This document shows positions 62,029 to 64,000 of a stretch of DNA of 64,000 nt, one piece after another. The notes below the pieces were generated by a model. The model did no database searches. It had not been told where the DNA came from and worked only from the letters and a program-made list of their open reading frames with translations. Both the position numbers and the translations under genes were made by a program. The DNA is taken from positions 19,868,885 through 19,932,884 of the forward strand of contig CM067084.1 of the NCBI GenBank assembly GCA_034008185.1, read 5' to 3'. Position 1 is the first letter of the stretch. Each line of letters opens with the position of its first letter. Origin of the DNA: Gorsachius magnificus. Taxonomy: Eukaryota; Chordata; Aves; Pelecaniformes; Ardeidae.

Positions 62029-64000
62029 GTAATCCACAGCTTCGTCGGACTAAATTTGATTGCTAACGTCTGGAAAGACTAAATGGCTTAAAACCAGCTG
62101 TTGTTAAAGCTATCTAACAATCTTCTTTTTTTTGTAGCTACAGCTACTTACAAGTCTTCCTCCCATTGTCTCCCACCGGTTTCTAGTGAATCTCAACAAC
62201 TGCAGAAGCTTTAGCTGCCCCTTTTTTCCCAGCCTTGGACTTCCCTGGTTTGTTCCAGTGTCAGTGTTCTAGGTGCTCAGTCAGTGGAGATCAGGTTTCT
62301 CTGGTGATGTTAGGGAAACAATATTTCCGTGTAGATGAGGGAGCTATTGGAAATAGAAAGAAAAAGTTATACGATTATATGAAAATATGAAATTAATTAG
62401 CAGATATCTGAAATAATTAACTTGAATGCAGCATTATCAGCACAGAAAATAGTTCATATTACCTAAGCTAAACATTTAACTTTGCTCATCTAAAGTCTAT
62501 CTGTAGTCAAGAGAGAAGGTCCTTCCTTGTGCAATTCAGAGCATTTAGGTGAGATGCTACAAATCACCCAGTTTAGCTGTTTTCTAGACAGTGAAGGCAG
62601 AGAGAACAGTGTTACTGGCTGGTTAATATAGCAGCCAGCAGCTGGTAGCGGTAAGATCCTACACTTCAGCTGTAAGGATACGTACAGAAGAGGAGGTGGA
62701 TTATGGAACTTAATGGTGGAACAGGATTCACAGATTGAAGGTGCTTGAGGTGATGCTAGTACTTAAAAGAAGTCCTCATGGACATGTCTGTAAAGTGTCA
62801 ACTGCTCTACACCACTAACCTCATCAGTGGCACATACAGGGAACGGTCCCTACCATTACTGTATTTTCATATTATAGGGGAGAACCCAAATGCATATGGC
62901 TGGTCTCTACTGGTTTTGCAAGCATTGAAAGGTTGAGAATGACTCGGGGTGTATTCCAAGTAGGTCCAGGGACGACAGAATAGCAGCAGCATTTAGGTAA
63001 AGTGAATAATTGTTGACTTGCCTACCCACATACCAACAGAGTACTGCTGCTCCTTGTCATCTCCTTAAGGTCCGAGAGGTAGATTTCACCGCAAATACAG
63101 ATGTTGAACATTGTTCTCATTGTCACTGTTACAGCAGAATTTGACAGCAGCAACTCTTGTAAGCTTTCATTCTTATTTTTCTAGAATTGCAGCATGTCGG
63201 TCCTTCATTTTAGGCATCTGTAGAAATACTTATTATACACTATACTGAAACACTGTAGAGAACTTTACCATACTGTGGATGCAGATGCAAGTGTCCTCAA
63301 CATTGCTATTTTATGTCATTGGCGACTATTACCAAGAAGAAATAAAAAAGAGTAGCCATCTTCCTTTTACTAATTGTCTTGTGAGCAGAAAATTTACACT
63401 TCAAGCCCAGGAAGCCTCCTGTAATACAACTGTTACTTTTGATACAAGATTAAACTTTAATGAAAACATAACACATCTCTCGGATATTCATTTTTCATAT
63501 GATAATTAAACCCATAGTAGATGTATGCCTTCAGTCATAACTGCAATTTCCTATTACACTAATGACATTCTTGATAGTAGTACAGAAGAAAATTAAAAAT
63601 TTGCTTGAATCTAGTAAAAATTTAGGGTAGGAACATACTAATTTAATGTTGAATGATCTTTAAAATTTTTGGAAAGAGCAGGCTATTAATACAGACACTT
63701 GTTTCCGAAAATATATTGTCTAGTTCAGGAGGAAGAGTCCTTTTTTCCTTGTAGGCACTATTTCAAGTTACTTATCAACTTCTTTCAGCTGACAGGAGCT
63801 CCTGAGGGAAAGGTTCTGTCCAGCTTGTATACACTACTTTGAACCCACAACACTGCTTTCATTTGGGACAAGGAGGCACTGCTGAATTAGAAAAGAGTAT
63901 TTGAAAAAGGTCCCCTCTCCCACTCACTGTACCTCCCCTGCCTTCCACTCCAACTTCAAGCTTCAGGCTACTTACCCAAAACTAGTTTCAGGTGAGCTCA
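62029..64000. other. Non-coding stretch with one possible exon-like frame
   Basis: No recognised gene. A plus-strand frame at 63279-63509 (76 codons) includes NCLVSRKFTLQAQEASCNTT and two N-glycosylation sequons (NTT, NIT). Its flanking splice signals are unconvincing and I cannot assign it. Confidence 0.4.

Noticed and set aside
1..64000. CRISPR arrays, bacterial operons, rRNA or tRNA genes
   Set aside because: No regularly spaced short repeats with unique spacers, no dense coding, and no recognisable tRNA or rRNA sequence. The repeats identify the DNA as avian nuclear sequence.

Overview
The window is avian nuclear DNA, mostly AT-rich non-coding sequence. The organism call rests on its mobile elements. 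There are four CR1 LINE copies of very different ages, including one ending in the bird-type octamer tail (CATAGAATCACAGAATC read on the plus strand). There are also four solo LTRs of the bird endogenous-retrovirus family whose plus-strand copies read TGTCRTGGTTTAACCC...CCAGCCRAAACCAGGACA. No complete protein-coding gene, rRNA, tRNA or CRISPR array is visible. Most of the window reads as intron or intergenic sequence, and I could not tie it to a named gene.

Layout. 1-8.35 kb: nothing recognised apart from a few short unassigned ORFs. 8.36-10.3 kb: a very old, frame-broken CR1-like LINE on the plus strand, from the end of the endonuclease through the reverse transcriptase. 13.49-14.91 kb: a 93-bp, about 97% matched inverted repeat around 1.23 kb of unrelated sequence, followed by a 34-bp direct repeat and a (TA)n tract. 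21.9-26.3 kb: an old CR1 3' fragment, a solo LTR and a younger 1.5-kb CR1, all on the minus strand. 32.5-33.1 kb: a plus-strand solo LTR with a perfect 5-bp target duplication. 38.15-38.47 kb: a small GC-rich patch. 39.1-39.7 kb: a CR1 with its 5' region present but its middle and 3' end missing. 43.66-44.20 kb: a third LTR. 47.2-47.7 and 53.6-54.0 kb: intervals that read like conserved non-coding elements (weak call). 56.45-57.44 kb: the one strong CpG island, with consensus splice donors leaving it on both strands. 58.9-59.2 kb: a candidate exon. 60.38-60.56 kb: a decayed Ty3/Gypsy-type integrase fragment. 61.4-62.0 kb: a fourth LTR.

The most notable structure is the pair of inverted LTRs at 22.6 and 32.5 kb. 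They share a 445-bp core that I read as identical and without indels, yet their outer ends are plainly different. A sharply bounded identical core inside divergent ends is what gene conversion between inverted copies would leave. The 93-bp inverted repeat, the CpG island with two opposite donors, the Gypsy-like integrase relic and the internally deleted CR1 are the next best leads. I see no evidence of a new multi-gene system here.
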